64,000 bases of DNA from Flectonema sp. DT1601 (GCA_964019425.1 OZ025828.1:62001-126000); one strand, 5' to 3'; positions 28,304 through 41,536 are shown, counted from the first letter of the stretch. The notes: generated by a model not told the origin, from the sequence alone. A program made the numbers and translations.

Positions 28304-31183
28304 TTAGAATCCCAGAATAGGACGAGCCCAACGCCGTTCACCACCCTCATGAGTGTAAAATATGTCACCAGCAGTTGATTCGCATTGCACCCAACCAACT
28401 GCCAGTGGAAGAGCCATAATATTAGTAGTTGGTTCTGGACCATATTTTAATACCAACAAAGACATGACTTGCCGTTCATCTCCATTTCTAACAGTCGGTT
28501 CTACAGAAGGAAGTTTAGATGGTCGATAACAATGAAAAAAAGTCATCAATCGATCCCTAAACGTAAGAGGCTCAGGGAGACACGGCGTAGTCGGCAAAGA
28601 CGTCGAACAGCTACTCACAACATCATCTGTTGTGAAAGCATTATTTATAACCCTTCCAAGTACCTGCCATGATGACGCTAAAGTAGTTATATCAGACGGC
28701 TTTATTATTTTATTACCACCAGCAGTCTGTTGAGGATCTAAATCGATTTCTTCAGGTGTGAACATCACTTCTGTTGAAGGAGCGGAATACATGTCAGTGT
28801 CAGCTGCTGTTTCCCAGGTACCAGAGGAATCCTTTTCACTCTCCACAGCTAAAGCTTTCTTACCAATTGCAAATTCCATCGCAGTGATGTTTCCGTTTAA
28901 GAATTTTTCGGACAACACTTGAAGTGAATCCGTTGTCACATCAAGTCTGCTGTCATGAGATCTGCTGCTACCTGTCTTCTCAAGAATATCACTAATTGGA
29001 TACGTGGTTGAGACTGGTGGTACTATTGGTTGTTGTACACTACGAGGAACTCCCATATGAGAATGTTTCTTTGGAACTCTTCTCTTCTGTTTTAGTACAA
29101 TTGATTGACCTGGATCTTGTGGTCCAGTAGCATTTGATAAAAATGGAGTTGGAACACTTTCTGCTTCATTCTTCTTACTCATCTCACTGCTGTGTGGAGT
29201 TGGGGCTGTGAACCAAGAGTCAGTTGGTGCAGTAATATGTAAAAGTCGATTCTTAGTAGCAACAAACTCAACATTAGTGATTACACCTCTCTTACACAAT
29301 TTATGTACAGCTGATAAGTCATCAGCAACTTTACTACCGTCAGTGAGTCTCTCTGTGATTATTATATCTTGTGCCGTACTGAAATCTAATTCACTCAGAC
29401 CACCTTCCTCTACAATCTCCATTAGTGAAACCAGTTCACCTGCTACTCCATAATCCCCACTCACGATCATGTTACGTACTGATACATTTAGATCAATTCC
29501 GGGTCTAGTCATTATTTTCTCCGACAGCTTCATTAATTGTTGCAGTGCTTTGAGAACTTCTCCGTTTCCTCCCAGAGCCGATATCTTTAGTATTTGGGTT
29601 TGGTCATTATTGAATCCGAGAGAGGCGATATTTCCAGAAGCATAGAACTCGAGAAATGAATTAACCACGGATACGAGTGTGTGGCTTTTTGGAGCATGAG
29701 AGAGAAGCGTCTGCTTGACGTTACTGAAATCATGTGGTGTGAAGAAACGAGTAGCTGCCCATGACTGATGTACAGATCTAATAGCACTACAAACAGGAAT
29801 AGTATGGACACTAAGTGACTTTATTGATGAATATTCTAATTGGTTGATCATATTATCAACAAGAAGTTGATCTGGTGCTTCTTTACTTCTCTTTGGGGGT
29901 TCTGTTCCGAGTAGTTTTGCCTTCGCTGCAGCCAATTCATCAGCCGTGAGTGCTTTCTTTAAGTATAAGTTTGTAAGAGCTTCAAGGCTTGATGCTAATG
30001 CTTCTGCTTTGTGATCTTTTTGATTTGCTTTATCAACAATGACAGTGTTGCTTCCTTCTGGAACAGACTTCCACTGAGTCGTTGCTTCTGAAGAAACACT
30101 TGTTGGGTTCTCAGGCTTGCTACCAGACAAAGAATGCCAACTATTTTGTGTAGCTGTGACAGGTGCTGTAGCAAACGCAGCATCTTCCTTTGAAGACGCA
30201 CTGTTATGTTTTGGACTTATGAAGGTCGGAAGCATATCAAGAGCCTCACTTGTGAAAGTGGAAGAATGCATCTTTGGAGGTGATTCAGAAATAGTATTAA
30301 AAGCAACACTCGTCTGATTAATAGTAGAACAAGGAGTACCAGTAGGTGAAGGGTTAATTATTTCATCACGTATTAATTGTTCCATTCTTTGACTAGTGCT
30401 CCTACTATGATGAGATTCACTAATAATATTAATCAGACTTGGTCCTACTGTTGATCTCTCACTCTCAATAAGACTAACAGTGTTACTACGTTTGTGAGGT
30501 GATTCAAATCCACTTTTAGTTGTTGTGCTGAAGCTGTGTTCTTTAGTATTTGAAGCTGTACTGGTAGTGCTTTCAGAGTGTAGTTGACCAGCTTGATGAA
30601 GAACTGTGCTGCCAACAGTCGCTAGTTGTTTTTGTAGAATAGCTGTGGCACCGCTGTTCGCTGGAGCATTTCTAAAAGTATCATTTCTTCTCAACGATAC
30701 GAGGTAATCACGTTCTAAGTTCGTATTATCGACAACATATTGACTGAATATATGTTTAGCTGTAAGACCAATATTAGGATCAGCTCCCCATGCTTTACAG
30801 AGTTTTGAGAAATCATCTTCCGTCAACTCAGCGTCGTTTTCCATTGCAGCTACTGCTATTTGAGCTTCAGTGAATGACCAGTAACCATCATTATCAGCAT
30901 CCCAAGTCTTAAATATGTGTGCAGCTTTTCTCTCAGTTCCTTCTTGCATGCTGCTTGATCTACCGAGTGCTAAGTTTGATGAACTTTCCCTGTCAAATGA
31001 AAGACTCTTTGCTTTCTTTCCTGTTAATGAGAATCGTTTTGAGAAACCGTGTTCATGTTCTGTGGAGTCGTCTTTGGTGGTACTTATCTTCTCACTGAGA
31101 GTGCTTCCGGTGCTGCTTGCCGTTCGGATTTCTAAATCTTCCGACAGGTCTGCGGGTGACATTAACATTCTGACCCCAGACAT
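28304..31183 (-). CDS. EF-hand, SHOCT-like repeats and WW-domain scaffold protein, 959 aa
   Basis: A single ORF from ATG at 31183. A canonical EF-hand loop is at residues 95-106 (DADNDGYWSFTE, with Asp95, Asp97, Asp99, Gly100 and Glu106 in Ca-ligand positions), followed by a degenerate second EF-hand (GADPNIGLTAKHIF). At least three short helix-turn-helix repeats of about 28 residues resemble SHOCT motifs: LEALTNLYLKKALTADELAA, LSAVHKLCKRGVITNVEFVA and LQVLSEKFLNGNITAMEFAI. The C-terminus is a WW-type fold: GWVQCESTAGDIFYTHEGG then RRWARP, with two Trp and a Pro. The remainder is Ser/Thr-rich and probably disordered. No signal peptide or membrane segment is present. It is probably a Ca-responsive scaffold that binds Pro-rich ligands through WW (inference). 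The short UTR before the ATG follows TTTCTTCTTTTAAAAAAG. Confidence 0.78.
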   Translation of the reverse strand: MSGVRMLMSPADLSEDLEIRTASSTGSTLSEKISTTKDDSTEHEHGFSKRFSLTGKKAKSLSFDRESSSNLALGRSSSMQEGTERKAAHIFKTWDADNDGYWSFTEAQIAVAAMENDAELTEDDFSKLCKAWGADPNIGLTAKHIFSQYVVDNTNLERDYLVSLRRNDTFRNAPANSGATAILQKQLATVGSTVLHQAGQLHSESTTSTASNTKEHSFSTTTKSGFESPHKRSNTVSLIESERSTVGPSLINIISESHHSRSTSQRMEQLIRDEIINPSPTGTPCSTINQTSVAFNTISESPPKMHSSTFTSEALDMLPTFISPKHNSASSKEDAAFATAPVTATQNSWHSLSGSKPENPTSVSSEATTQWKSVPEGSNTVIVDKANQKDHKAEALASSLEALTNLYLKKALTADELAAAKAKLLGTEPPKRSKEAPDQLLVDNMINQLEYSSIKSLSVHTIPVCSAIRSVHQSWAATRFFTPHDFSNVKQTLLSHAPKSHTLVSVVNSFLEFYASGNIASLGFNNDQTQILKISALGGNGEVLKALQQLMKLSEKIMTRPGIDLNVSVRNMIVSGDYGVAGELVSLMEIVEEGGLSELDFSTAQDIIITERLTDGSKVADDLSAVHKLCKRGVITNVEFVATKNRLLHITAPTDSWFTAPTPHSSEMSKKNEAESVPTPFLSNATGPQDPGQSIVLKQKRRVPKKHSHMGVPRSVQQPIVPPVSTTYPISDILEKTGSSRSHDSRLDVTTDSLQVLSEKFLNGNITAMEFAIGKKALAVESEKDSSGTWETAADTDMYSAPSTEVMFTPEEIDLDPQQTAGGNKIIKPSDITTLASSWQVLGRVINNAFTTDDVVSSCSTSLPTTPCLPEPLTFRDRLMTFFHCYRPSKLPSVEPTVRNGDERQVMSLLVLKYGPEPTTNIMALPLAVGWVQCESTAGDIFYTHEGGERRWARPILGF

Positions 31184-31627
31184 CAGATTGAAAACCTTTT
31201 TTAAAAGAAGAAATATAATAAAAAATCAAATCAACTCAATATAACCAAATTCATATCACAACTTTTCTGTGTGAAAGTAAAAGGGGGTAATGATGGTTTC
31301 TATTAAAGAATTTCCCTTTTTTCAATCACAAAGCAATAAAAGTTGAAACGTACGCAAAGATTGGCATAAGAAAAATAAGACCCCCTCTCACAGAAGATCA
31401 ACAAGTGAATCCATGCAGGTAGTCTAGAAAACTGAATTAAAACAAAAGGCCAGACGAATAGGTAAATAAAAAACTAAAAAAGAGAGAAAACACATCTCAT
31501 CTTACTACCCGAAGAATGGACATCCCTGTTTCATTTCAGGGGATAGATAGCTGGTGTATAAAAAGGGAAACCGGCTGAAGAATAACTGACAGCCTGTTGT
31601 TTTTAATAAGACTTCTTTGTGAAGTAC

Positions 31628-32431
31628 TCAAGCCTTGATCGGGGTATCCATTTCAGTAAAAAATGGTTTATAATTCACAGCATTCGAAGGTGTGTTAACG
31701 ACTGTCGAGGGTTCCAGATAACCTCCGAAATCTGTTTCAAGCCATTCTGGTTTAAAACCATCTTTTGTGAAAAACTTTAAGAGTTTCGCAGGTTCTGTTT
31801 CTGGCACCCATTCAATTTGAGCAGCATCTTTTTCTGATAAGAAAGGACGAATGAGACCCCAAAACATTCTGAATGCGTAAGGATAATTAACTAAATAACA
31901 CTTACGAAGAGTCAAAGGATAATGTGATAGTAAAATGCTGGCCCATTGCATGCAGGCTGTAACATCTCTCTTTGAGTTTGCGAGTGTAAATCCACCCAAA
32001 TCAATAATGTAATTAACTTGGTGAGCATCACTTATTCCAATGGCGGAATTGTATTGCATGATCTTTGTTGCTTCTTCTAAATTATAAATTATTGTATCGA
32101 TCTTTTCTTCAGCGGTTCCGGCAGGGTCACGAGAGGCTCTCATGTAGATGTTGCAATTGCCTTTAGCATCACATCCGTTGATGTAAGAGGCCATCGTATC
32201 AAGTTGTTCTTTGCAGTGATCGTAGTTTTTTGTTTCTGGCATTTCATTCCTTCGCCATTCGATCGTTTTTGAAATTGCTGTTTTTGCCTTTCCAACTCGT
32301 CCACCTTTCCATTTTAAGTATCGAAGCAGATTTTCATCCGTCATCCCCCAACCTTCTGCTGCGGTGTGATCACGTAACTGCTCTAACGCTTCTTCTTTTG
32401 AAAGCTTTGGTTCGTCTGGTTGACCACTCAT
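31628..32431 (-). CDS. CRAL-TRIO (Sec14-like) lipid-binding protein, 267 aa
   Basis: The ORF begins at ATG 32431, 19 nt downstream of TATATTTACAG. An N-terminal CRAL-TRIO helical domain (DENLLRYLKWKGGRVGKAKT, then ISKTIEWRRNEMPE) precedes the lipid-binding fold. Diagnostic stretches are VNYIIDLGGFTLANS, LLSHYPLTLRKCYLVNYPYA and FRMFWGLIRPFLSEKDAAQI, then GFKPEWLETDFGGYLEP. These match Sec14/CRAL-TRIO proteins that exchange phosphatidylinositol or other hydrophobic ligands between membranes. Length is typical of a stand-alone family member, with no GOLD or other fused domain and no membrane anchor. Which lipid it carries cannot be told. A 9-kb gene-free interval lies upstream of it. Confidence 0.9.
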   Translation of the reverse strand: MSGQPDEPKLSKEEALEQLRDHTAAEGWGMTDENLLRYLKWKGGRVGKAKTAISKTIEWRRNEMPETKNYDHCKEQLDTMASYINGCDAKGNCNIYMRASRDPAGTAEEKIDTIIYNLEEATKIMQYNSAIGISDAHQVNYIIDLGGFTLANSKRDVTACMQWASILLSHYPLTLRKCYLVNYPYAFRMFWGLIRPFLSEKDAAQIEWVPETEPAKLLKFFTKDGFKPEWLETDFGGYLEPSTVVNTPSNAVNYKPFFTEMDTPIKA

Positions 32432-35222
32432 TTTTACTTTCTTTATATTTCTGTAAATATAGTGAACGGAGTTGTAGGTTCAAAAAGAAAAGGTAATTTT
32501 AAAAAAATATATAAAAAAATTAAGCATTTTTAGTTAGTTAGCATTTAATTAATGTACCTGGTTAACGAAATCAAAAAAGAAAAATAAAAATTGTTTTTGT
32601 TTTACGAGAAGTAACAGAGCTAGTCGGCAAAAAGAAAGCATTGCTTTCTACGGTGCGGAGGATTTGGGTGTCAAAAGAATCTTTTCATGATTCATTGAAA
32701 AAGATGGAAAAAAAAAGGGAAAAAAACTATTTTTGGATTTATATTATATATATATATATTTTTTTTTTTGACCTGATTTTCATACCGTCTTCAGGGCAGT
32801 TACCCTGATGAGGGTGGGGGGTGGGATACCTTTAGTGCTATCGAACTGGCCAACCAAAGTAACTACATCAAAGATAAAACTAAGTTAAATCCAAGAGAGT
32901 GACCGTAGCAGGGACAACAGTCGCACTAGCATACGCAAAAAGTATACAAAAGAAAGAACGGGAGAGAGAGAAAGACTTTGGGGAAGGAAAACAATAAAAA
33001 ACAAGGGGAAAAAAAAAAAAACAACTTTTCAAACAAAAAAAAAAGAGAAATTAAAACATATTCTTTCCCTTCGTGCCGCTGCAAGAAAGACAACGCGGTG
33101 GTAGAGCTTTCTTTCATTCTCTGTAAGTGGACACCTTGAACCTAAACGGATAGACCATCTCGGAAATAGGAAGTCGACATTTAGTTCTTTGTTCAGTAAT
33201 TAAGTGATTTCCTGACTTTATTACTATTTGTTCTTCTTCACCCTATTCCTTTTTATTATTATTTTTTTTTTTTTTTAAATTTTTCTTCCACTGTCAGAAA
33301 AAGAATGGAAGAAAAAAAAAAAAAAAAAAAACCAATCGAATTAAATTGCGGGATGGGGTGAAGCTTCGACCATGTAAAAACAGTAAGGTATTAAAACTAA
33401 AATTAATATCGAAGTACTTGCGAGAATTTTTTTTTTTTTTTTTTTTAAATTTTTCACCTATGGCTTTTGGTAGAGTTGCGTATTAACTATTCAAAAGGTA
33501 AATGAAAAAAAACAAAAAAACAACAAAAACAAAAACAAAAAGAGAGAAACAGTATCCCCCAACTTAAAAAAAAAAACTCCTCAAAAAAAAAAAAAGCATC
33601 AGTTATTATTATTGAATTGTCATTATTTTTATAAAAAATAAAAAAACACTTCAATAAATGATTTTTCTAAGAATGATTTATGTATGTAGTTCAGAAAAAA
33701 AAAGAAAAAAAAAGACCTTATTATGTGTATGTTTGGAAACTATCTCAAAAAACGCTTTTAGAAAGAGAATTCAAATTTCAGTTCCGTAGAAAGCGTTTTA
33801 TTGATAAAAACAGGACAACCCGTCTTCCCCACGATCTAAGAAATTCACTTCTGACATGGGAGTACGACACGGCGGTCCCTATTGTCCTAGCTGGGCAAGT
33901 CCACAGGAAAGCGAGAAAGACACTCATTGGTCACTAACAAAAAAACAATATAAAGACATGGCCTGGTCAAAAAAAAAAAAAAGAAAGAAAAAAAAAAAAA
34001 ACAGAATGAGAACGGTTTTTTTTTTTTTTTTCTCCTTTCATTTTTTTTTTCCCTTGTTTTTTTTTTTTAAAGTTGTTTGTTGTTTTAATATTTATAACTT
34101 CCACATTAGTGATTAGTCGTTGTTAAAAAAACTAAACTTTTTTCCTTTTTTTTTTTTTTTTTTTTTTTTTTGACGTTCGACAACTACACACTTTAACAAA
34201 AAAATAAAAATAAAAATAAGGAAAAAAACACAATTTCGCTAACAATATGTACAGTCAGCATGCGCAAAGAGAAACAAAAGAGCTTTTGTTGAATTGATTG
34301 TTTTATAAAAAATGAAAGAAAAAAAAAAACCCACGAAGCCGTTATTTTGTTTTTTTGGTCAGCGAACAACCTCTGGAGAAGCTCAACGGGGTACCAGTGA
34401 TTCGGCAACACAACCGTGAGGCTCCCAATAAAAACAAAACAACAGCAAACTGTGTGTTAACAATAATAATAGCTCTCCTCCACAGCTAATCGATGCTATG
34501 GCAGGTACGTAATCAGTGCAAGCTAAATAATAATACTATTTTTTTTTTTTTTTTTTTTTTTTTCATTTTTATAGGAAAGAATAATCATAATAATAATACT
34601 CTTTTTTTTTTTTTTTTTTTTAGCGTCGACCCTTAACAGCGATGTAACCGCAACCTGGATCATTTAAAGTCTAAGCACATAAAACAAATCAGATGTTGTT
34701 CATTTAACTTTTTTTTTATTATTCTTTTTATTATTAAACTTAATATTTTTTTTTATTTTTTTTTAATTTCCACGTGACATTCCGGTCTGCAGCTCTGTAG
34801 CCTAGTTGACCGATAACCGAATACAGAAGATTTTCTATTTTATTTATTTTCTTTTTTTTTCTACAATCCTTTCTGCAATTCCAAAATGACGGCAACGTTC
34901 ATCCAGATACGAGTGATTCATCCACACCGAATCCAACCATGTTTCCGACAGTATTACAGCTGTAGTATAAACGGGTATCAGTCCTCCGCGAGAGAGTACG
35001 GAATATTTACGCTTTTACTTTTTTTTTTCTTTTTCTTCGTTTTCTTTTTTTTTTTTTTTTTTTCCCCCCTTTCCTTCTCACGTACTTTTATTATCCACAT
35101 AAAATCGAATGACCCCACCCAACAACAATCACAGTTGTTTCTTGTGTTTAGTTTATCAATTCTCAACTTCTACAAGCAAGACTGATATAAAAATAAAGGA
35201 ACTGAAATTTGTGTGGAAAGGC

Positions 35223-35257
<35 letters not shown>

Positions 35258-37510
35258 AAGCAAATCAACGAATACCAGCTTCTGCAAAGGAATAAATCAG
35301 CAGTTCGGCGCAAAGAGAAAACTCCCCCGTTTCGTTATTGCAAGTTAAGGATGTCTCCGTTCTACTTAAAGAGGAAGTACATCACTGTTTGATAATTGAG
35401 TGCTTAAGGAAGTGTTATATCATGGTATAAAAAAGGCTACGAACTGTGAGGTGAAAACACACCATTTTTTCTGTAAGCGTTTATCTATTTTATTTTTTAT
35501 TGTACCGTTTTTATAATTTAACATTTTGTGCCTTTTTTTTTTTTTTTTTTTTTTTTTTGTACTGGTTGTGCATAAACAAAAAATGTGAATGCAATTTTTT
35601 TTATAGTGATCCATCATTCCTACTTTAAATTTTTAACTTTTATATAAAAAAAAACAGCACTGAAGAAACTTAGTGGGAAGCTACAAGCCTGCAATAGTCG
35701 CCTAATAAAATTATTTTAAGGCGCAGCAAACAGTTATTCATTTGCCAGAAATACGTTCCCCTAACAGTCACGGTGATCACAGCTGAGTATAGATCACACA
35801 ACGGAAGTAGTAACAGGGGTAGGGTAGGGAAGCTGAACCATCCCGTTGCAGATATTCGAGAGAAGAAATAAATACTCGTATACCACACGCGAACACGTCA
35901 ACGGACACAAGAATAGCTGCAACCTGAAAAGCCAGAATCCCCAAAAAGGGAAAAACACCTGATAATAGCTATAACTAGAGACCCCAACGAAGGGTTCAAA
36001 GTGAACGTAACTGACTTAAAAAATATTTTTTAACCAAAAAAAAAAAAAAGAAAGAAAAAAAGGAGAAAGAATTTGATTAATTCACTATTGTTATAAAAAG
36101 TTGTTTTTTTTTTTTTTTTTTTTTTGTTGATGTTGTTTTCATTTTTTTTTTTTTTTGTGTGTGCACAAAATTGCCAATTACCTAAAAGAATAAAGGCATG
36201 TTCGCCCACAACTCGTTTTTTTTTTTTTTTTTTAAAACCGCAAGAATTGTTCTCAGAAAGAAAAAAGAAAAATATAAAAAAGAATCACTTAGGGAAGGGA
36301 AGTGGTAGTAAAGAGAGCAGCGTCTCGCGGACGAATAGAAAAAAAAAAAAAAAATCAAAATAAAAAGTGCAAAAATAATGAAGTTCAGCGCAATAAGAGA
36401 ACGCCTTGTTTTCAGGATCAAGCAGTCGTTAACTTTGATGCGGTAGTTTTGCCGATATTGTAAAATAGTTGAAGAAAGAAATTAAATAACTGACCAAAAA
36501 CAAGGGGGTACAAAAAAAAATAAAGAAATTTGCGCAAGTCGAGCGAGACAAACATAAAAATAGGAAGAACGAAAGGGGAAAAAAAAAAGAAAAACTGTGC
36601 AAAAGGCTACCTCTATTGATGTTCTTTATCTATTGATTTGTTTTGTTTTAATTTTCTTTCTCTCGTAAGCTATCCAAGAAATCGTAAAGTCCTTTTCGGT
36701 ATCGATTTTTCTTAAAAAAAATAAATAAATAAATAAGAAAAAAACAACGAACTCCCTAGTTAAATAGCTACGTAGAGTTCTTTTCCAATTGTTTTTTTTT
36801 TTTTTTTTTTTTTTCTAATCATCGTTCCTCAACAACAAGGGGGATAGGCGTGATTTTTTTTTTTTTAAATGACGTTTTGCATCAGTTACTACGGTTATCC
36901 TAACAACGAAACGTTGGAACAAGGGTGATCATGAAGCAATCAACGTCGACCATTTGCGATAGGTAACGAGAAATCAATTAATTCGATGTAAGAGGCTGTA
37001 ATTCTTCTTTTTTTTTTTTTTTTTTTTTTTCTCCCCCCCCAAAAAAAATATAATCACACAAAAGAATAATAACAAAACGAGTATTATCTCACAAGAAAAA
37101 AAAAAAAGAAACAAAAAATTGACTTAAGCAGCAGAACTTCCTCTTTCTTCTCTTCGCTTCAAGAACTAAAAAAAAAAATAAGCAAATCAACTAATCACTG
37201 CGGTCGATGCTCGCTAAGACACTAGATACGATTTTCTTTCTGGCGTCTGTTCTTCTTGCAGTCTGGCTTCCCAAATAGGGTGATAGTTTGACAATGTAAA
37301 AACAGTAATAAGTAATAAGGTAATTAGGGCGAATTGAAAAACCTCCCAGTGGGTGTAGGTTTGTTGATTTAATTCTCTTTTTTTATATCGAAACCCAAAA
37401 CTACTTTAAAAGAATGAAAAATAAAAAAAAAAGGAGGAGAAACAAAAAAAAAAAAAAAAATAGCAGCGGACTTTAAAAAAATAGAACAGAGTTCTTCTAA
37501 AAAAAAAAAA

Positions 37511-37545
<35 letters not shown>

Positions 37546-40500
37546 GCCAGCCTTCAACACGCTCCTTGAACACACCGAAACTAAGGTGCCAAGCAGTTGT
37601 ACGGTCATCGCGCACAGTAGACGGTCGAAAAAGCAAATATGAGCACAACCAAGTAGCCATCCTGCATTTCTAACACCGACTTACAGTAAACCAGAAATAT
37701 CTGATGCAAGAAACATACTTGTGGAGGGGAAGGGAAAAGCAAAAAAAAAAGGAAGGAAAAAAAAAAAAAAAAAAAAAGAAAACAACGAATTTACCAAATT
37801 CAACAATTAACCAATGCCTCACACATGAAACCCAGTGCTGCCACATACAAATCCCATCGAATTGTGTGTCTTTTTTTTTTTTTTTTTTGTTGCGTTTATT
37901 TCACAACAATAAAACTGGCTGCGCAAAGCTATTTATCACAGTAAAGCATTGGGAGTGAATGGAACAATAACAACTAATCTTTTTTTTTTTTTTTTTTTTT
38001 GAAAAAATAAAAAAAAAAATAAAAAAAATATAACGGGAAGGATTGACTTTCGAATAAAAAAAAACAGCAGCATACCAACAAAAGAGTACGTGACAACTAA
38101 AAGGCAAGAGTTTTGAAGCTTTTTTCCCCAGAAAAAGCTACGAAGGGAACAAGAAAAAAAAACTATATAAAGCACACTACTAAAAAAAAGTGTGCCCACA
38201 GATAATAGAAACAAAAGATGGAAATTTACCCAACCCCATCTTAAAGGTACAAACAAACCAACAAAGTATTTTACCGAGATTTTTATTCCTTTAAGAAAAT
38301 AGGAGGGAGGGAGATACAAATATCAACTTCACATCAGCCACGGTGAATGCATTCATCACACGCAGCAAGTATAAAGCAGTGGTACCACATTTCCCATACA
38401 CAAACTAAACCTGCTTCCTCATAGGCAAGTGTTTAGGGCGATGAATTAATTTATCAAACACAGAAAACACTACTTGAAAAATTTTATAAACAAGTTATGC
38501 AAAAGAAGGATAAACAAGAAGAAAGTGAAATACGAAACTAATCGCCAAAGTTACTGTATAATTGGGTATAAAAGAGCATTGCCAGGATATCTATTTTGAG
38601 GCAGCAGTTTTCAGGACACACGACTCCAGTACAAGTCTGTCCAAAGTAGGAAAGTTGAGGGGAAATAAAAATAAATAACAACACTATTTTTCCACTACGT
38701 TTTTTTTTTTTTTTTTTTAATTTTTTTTTTTTTTTTGTTGGTTGTGATGCTTTAAAAAAAGAAAAAATTGATTCCTTCTGCACGCGCTGTGCAGAATTTT
38801 TTTTGTTTTTTTCACGCGAATTCACACGAGTTGAAATTAGCCTTCACATCCAATTAAGAAAACCTATCAAAGGCAAGTATTGTAGTCTGGATTTCAGATA
38901 ACACCTGCTATGAACCTGAAATAACAAAAAAAAAAAAAAAAAAAAAGCGAGCTACAAACTACATGTCAGAATCCAAATAAAGATGACGTCAGTTGCGCAC
39001 AAGGACGTTGCAAAAAAAAAGGTTCAAAAAAAAAAAAAAAAAAAAAAAGGACGATAACTTTTGATAAGACGCTAATGACAATCTGACTCAAAAAAAATAG
39101 CAACCAGGGGTCACTACGATCTTATCAATGAAATAAATACTAACTATCAGCACGCCATAACTAAAATGATAAAGGTGCTTTTTTTTTTTTTATTCCCCAT
39201 CGAAAAATCTCCCTTTTTCAAAAAAAAAGGGAAAAATAAACTCCGATCCAAAAAATTAAAAAAAAAAAAAAAAAAAAAAAAGAAAGTAAAAGCGTGAAAG
39301 TCAGAGCTTATCTGAAACACGCATTTAAATAAAATAAAATAAATAGTTTGCTAGTTCTCGGATTTGAAAACATACAAAAAAGGAAGGGAGAATAAGACTT
39401 TTTTTTTTTTTTTCAAAGGGAGTGTTCCCTTACTTGTAGTTACTCATTATTATTACAACAGAAAGAAAGGCTTTCATTCGCATTGCGGTTTGGGAAGACA
39501 ACAAAAAAAAAAGAAAAGAAAAAAAAGGAATAAAATATTAAAATAATACAATAAAAAAAATTAATAAAGCAACCAAAACTAGAAAAAAAAAAAAAGGAAA
39601 AAAAAAAAAAGAAAAAAAAAACAATCGGGAAAAATAATAGTGGTATGGAAAGTGTAAAAGTCGAGGGGGTTTTTTTTTTTTTTTTCTTTTTCAGGGAGTT
39701 GCATTATAGAGAAATAAGGATTTTGCACGGGAATAAAAAAAAAAAAAAAAAAAAAAATTATTTAGATAAGTACTCGCTCTGTCATTGCAAAAAATTAGTT
39801 AGTCAGCGAGTCCAACAGATCACCGAGTACCAGTTAGGTAGACTTAAAAAGAGAACTGGGTAGCTCTTCGGGATCTCAAATACAAAAATACTGCAAGTCA
39901 TTCCAAATAGAAATTGAACTGCAGGCCAAGCAGCAGCAGCCTTGCTTGATTGAACAAATAAAACGCGTCGAGGTACACAATACCAAAAAAAAGGAAGCTT
40001 TTAATTTCTTGTAAAGAATGCAAAAAAACAAAAAAAAAAAAATGATCTCCCACAATATCAACATTCTTCTTGGTGAGGACACTCTTTGTAATCACATACT
40101 TTTTTTTTCTTTTTTAGAGAAAACTAAAAAAAAAAAAAGGGAGTAAAAAAAATAAAAACCAACAAGGCATGCCAAGAAAGCAGGGAAAAGCTGGGGACTC
40201 CTTCCATCATATCTATAAAGGAATATAAATATTTAATTAATCGTATCAAAAAAATGTTTACTAAAAAAAAAAAAAATGAATTCAGTAACTTTCATGATAC
40301 ATTTGACTACAGGGGTAGGATAAATTCCGAATGCTTCCCATAAAAAAAAAAAAAAACCTGAAAATAAGACACATCACCAAACCAATTACGTCACAAGAAC
40401 AGCTGTATCGCACTTGTTGGCACATCGAAGCCAACCAAAAATGCGACATTGCTGGCATGCTATCTTTAAAAGAGCTTGGCGACCAGTCCAAATTCAGGGA

Positions 40501-40721
40501 TAACACTTATCGTGTTTAAAACAATTAAAGTTATGGAAAAAAAAAAAAAAAAAAAAAAAAAAAGAAATAAAAAAGTAATATAAAGACAATCGAGATTGAA
40601 ACCCTTGAAAGGACCCTATTCGGGGTATTACTATTATTTACTGTAATCAATATTATGGGATAAACATTCACCGGCACCAACGGTGTTGCGTTCAAATAAT
40701 ATGAAACAATAAAAGTTAATT

Positions 40722-40752
<31 letters not shown>

Positions 40753-41536
40753 GAGGGGAAAAAAAAGAAAAAAATTAATTTAATGGCAAACAAACTGAAT
40801 GACGCCAAAGAAAAGCAGATTGTTCGTCAACACATCTGTCAACAACAACGGAGGGGGGAAAAGGAGGAAGAAGGAAAAAAAACTGGAAACGATAAACATG
40901 CGTTTTACGTATCGCGGATACGAAGGCAGCAAGATATGAGAGAGAAAAAAGAAGAAGACAAACCTCTTGAATATAAACAAAAAACAATAAACAAGAGAAG
41001 AAGAAAGAAGAAAAATAAAATCAACACCAAACAGACTAAACGTCACCAAGAGTGTCCGAGAGTCACATAGCGCGGCACAGCACCTAAAAATCAATCTCAG
41101 AAGTTAACTCTTGCGTGATGAGATCTCGCAACCACAAACAGATACTTATACCTAAGTAAGAGAGCAGTGTATTTACTTTTGCGTGATGCAATGATAGCTA
41201 GTTATATGTTGTGTTGTTAATTTTCGGTCTTACGACAAATACCAGGTACTTGGCACTTAAAAACTCAACACAAGTCGAAAAAAAAAAAAAAAATGCAAGT
41301 AGAAAAAAAAGTTCGGCGAACGGGGGAAAGAGTACATTACTCTGGAAAAAAAATAAAACAGTTACTATATCTGCCGATATTTTTTTTTATTTTTTTTTTG
41401 AAAAAAGAACGTTTGGCAGCTGAAGATTGTAGTAAGCTACTAAAGTAGCTCACAAGTTTCGATTCAGCGTAAGGTAAAAAAATAACAACAGGAGGAAGAG
41501 GAACTCTGTTTACAATTGTGAGGATTGACTCACTCT
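32432..41536. other. Gene-free, homopolymer-rich interval (9.1 kb)
   Basis: No coding region longer than about 100 residues was found, and those present run through poly-A/poly-T into Lys or Phe strings. Many A and T tracts of 15-30 bp occur in both orientations, with only occasional mixed-composition stretches (for example 33840-33930, 34880-35000, 35670-35900 and 36880-36990), where nothing was recognised. It lies 3' of the giant repeat-protein gene and 5' of the CRAL-TRIO gene. Confidence 0.6.

Noticed and set aside
33680-33937. Plus-strand 85-codon ORF
   Set aside because: It begins in a Lys-rich homopolymer run and shows no domain; likely chance.
14939-41536. tRNA, rRNA or snRNA genes in the gene-free intervals
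   Set aside because: I looked for T-loop-like GGTTCGA patterns and conserved rRNA or U6 blocks on both strands and saw none; a covariance-model scan would be needed to exclude them.
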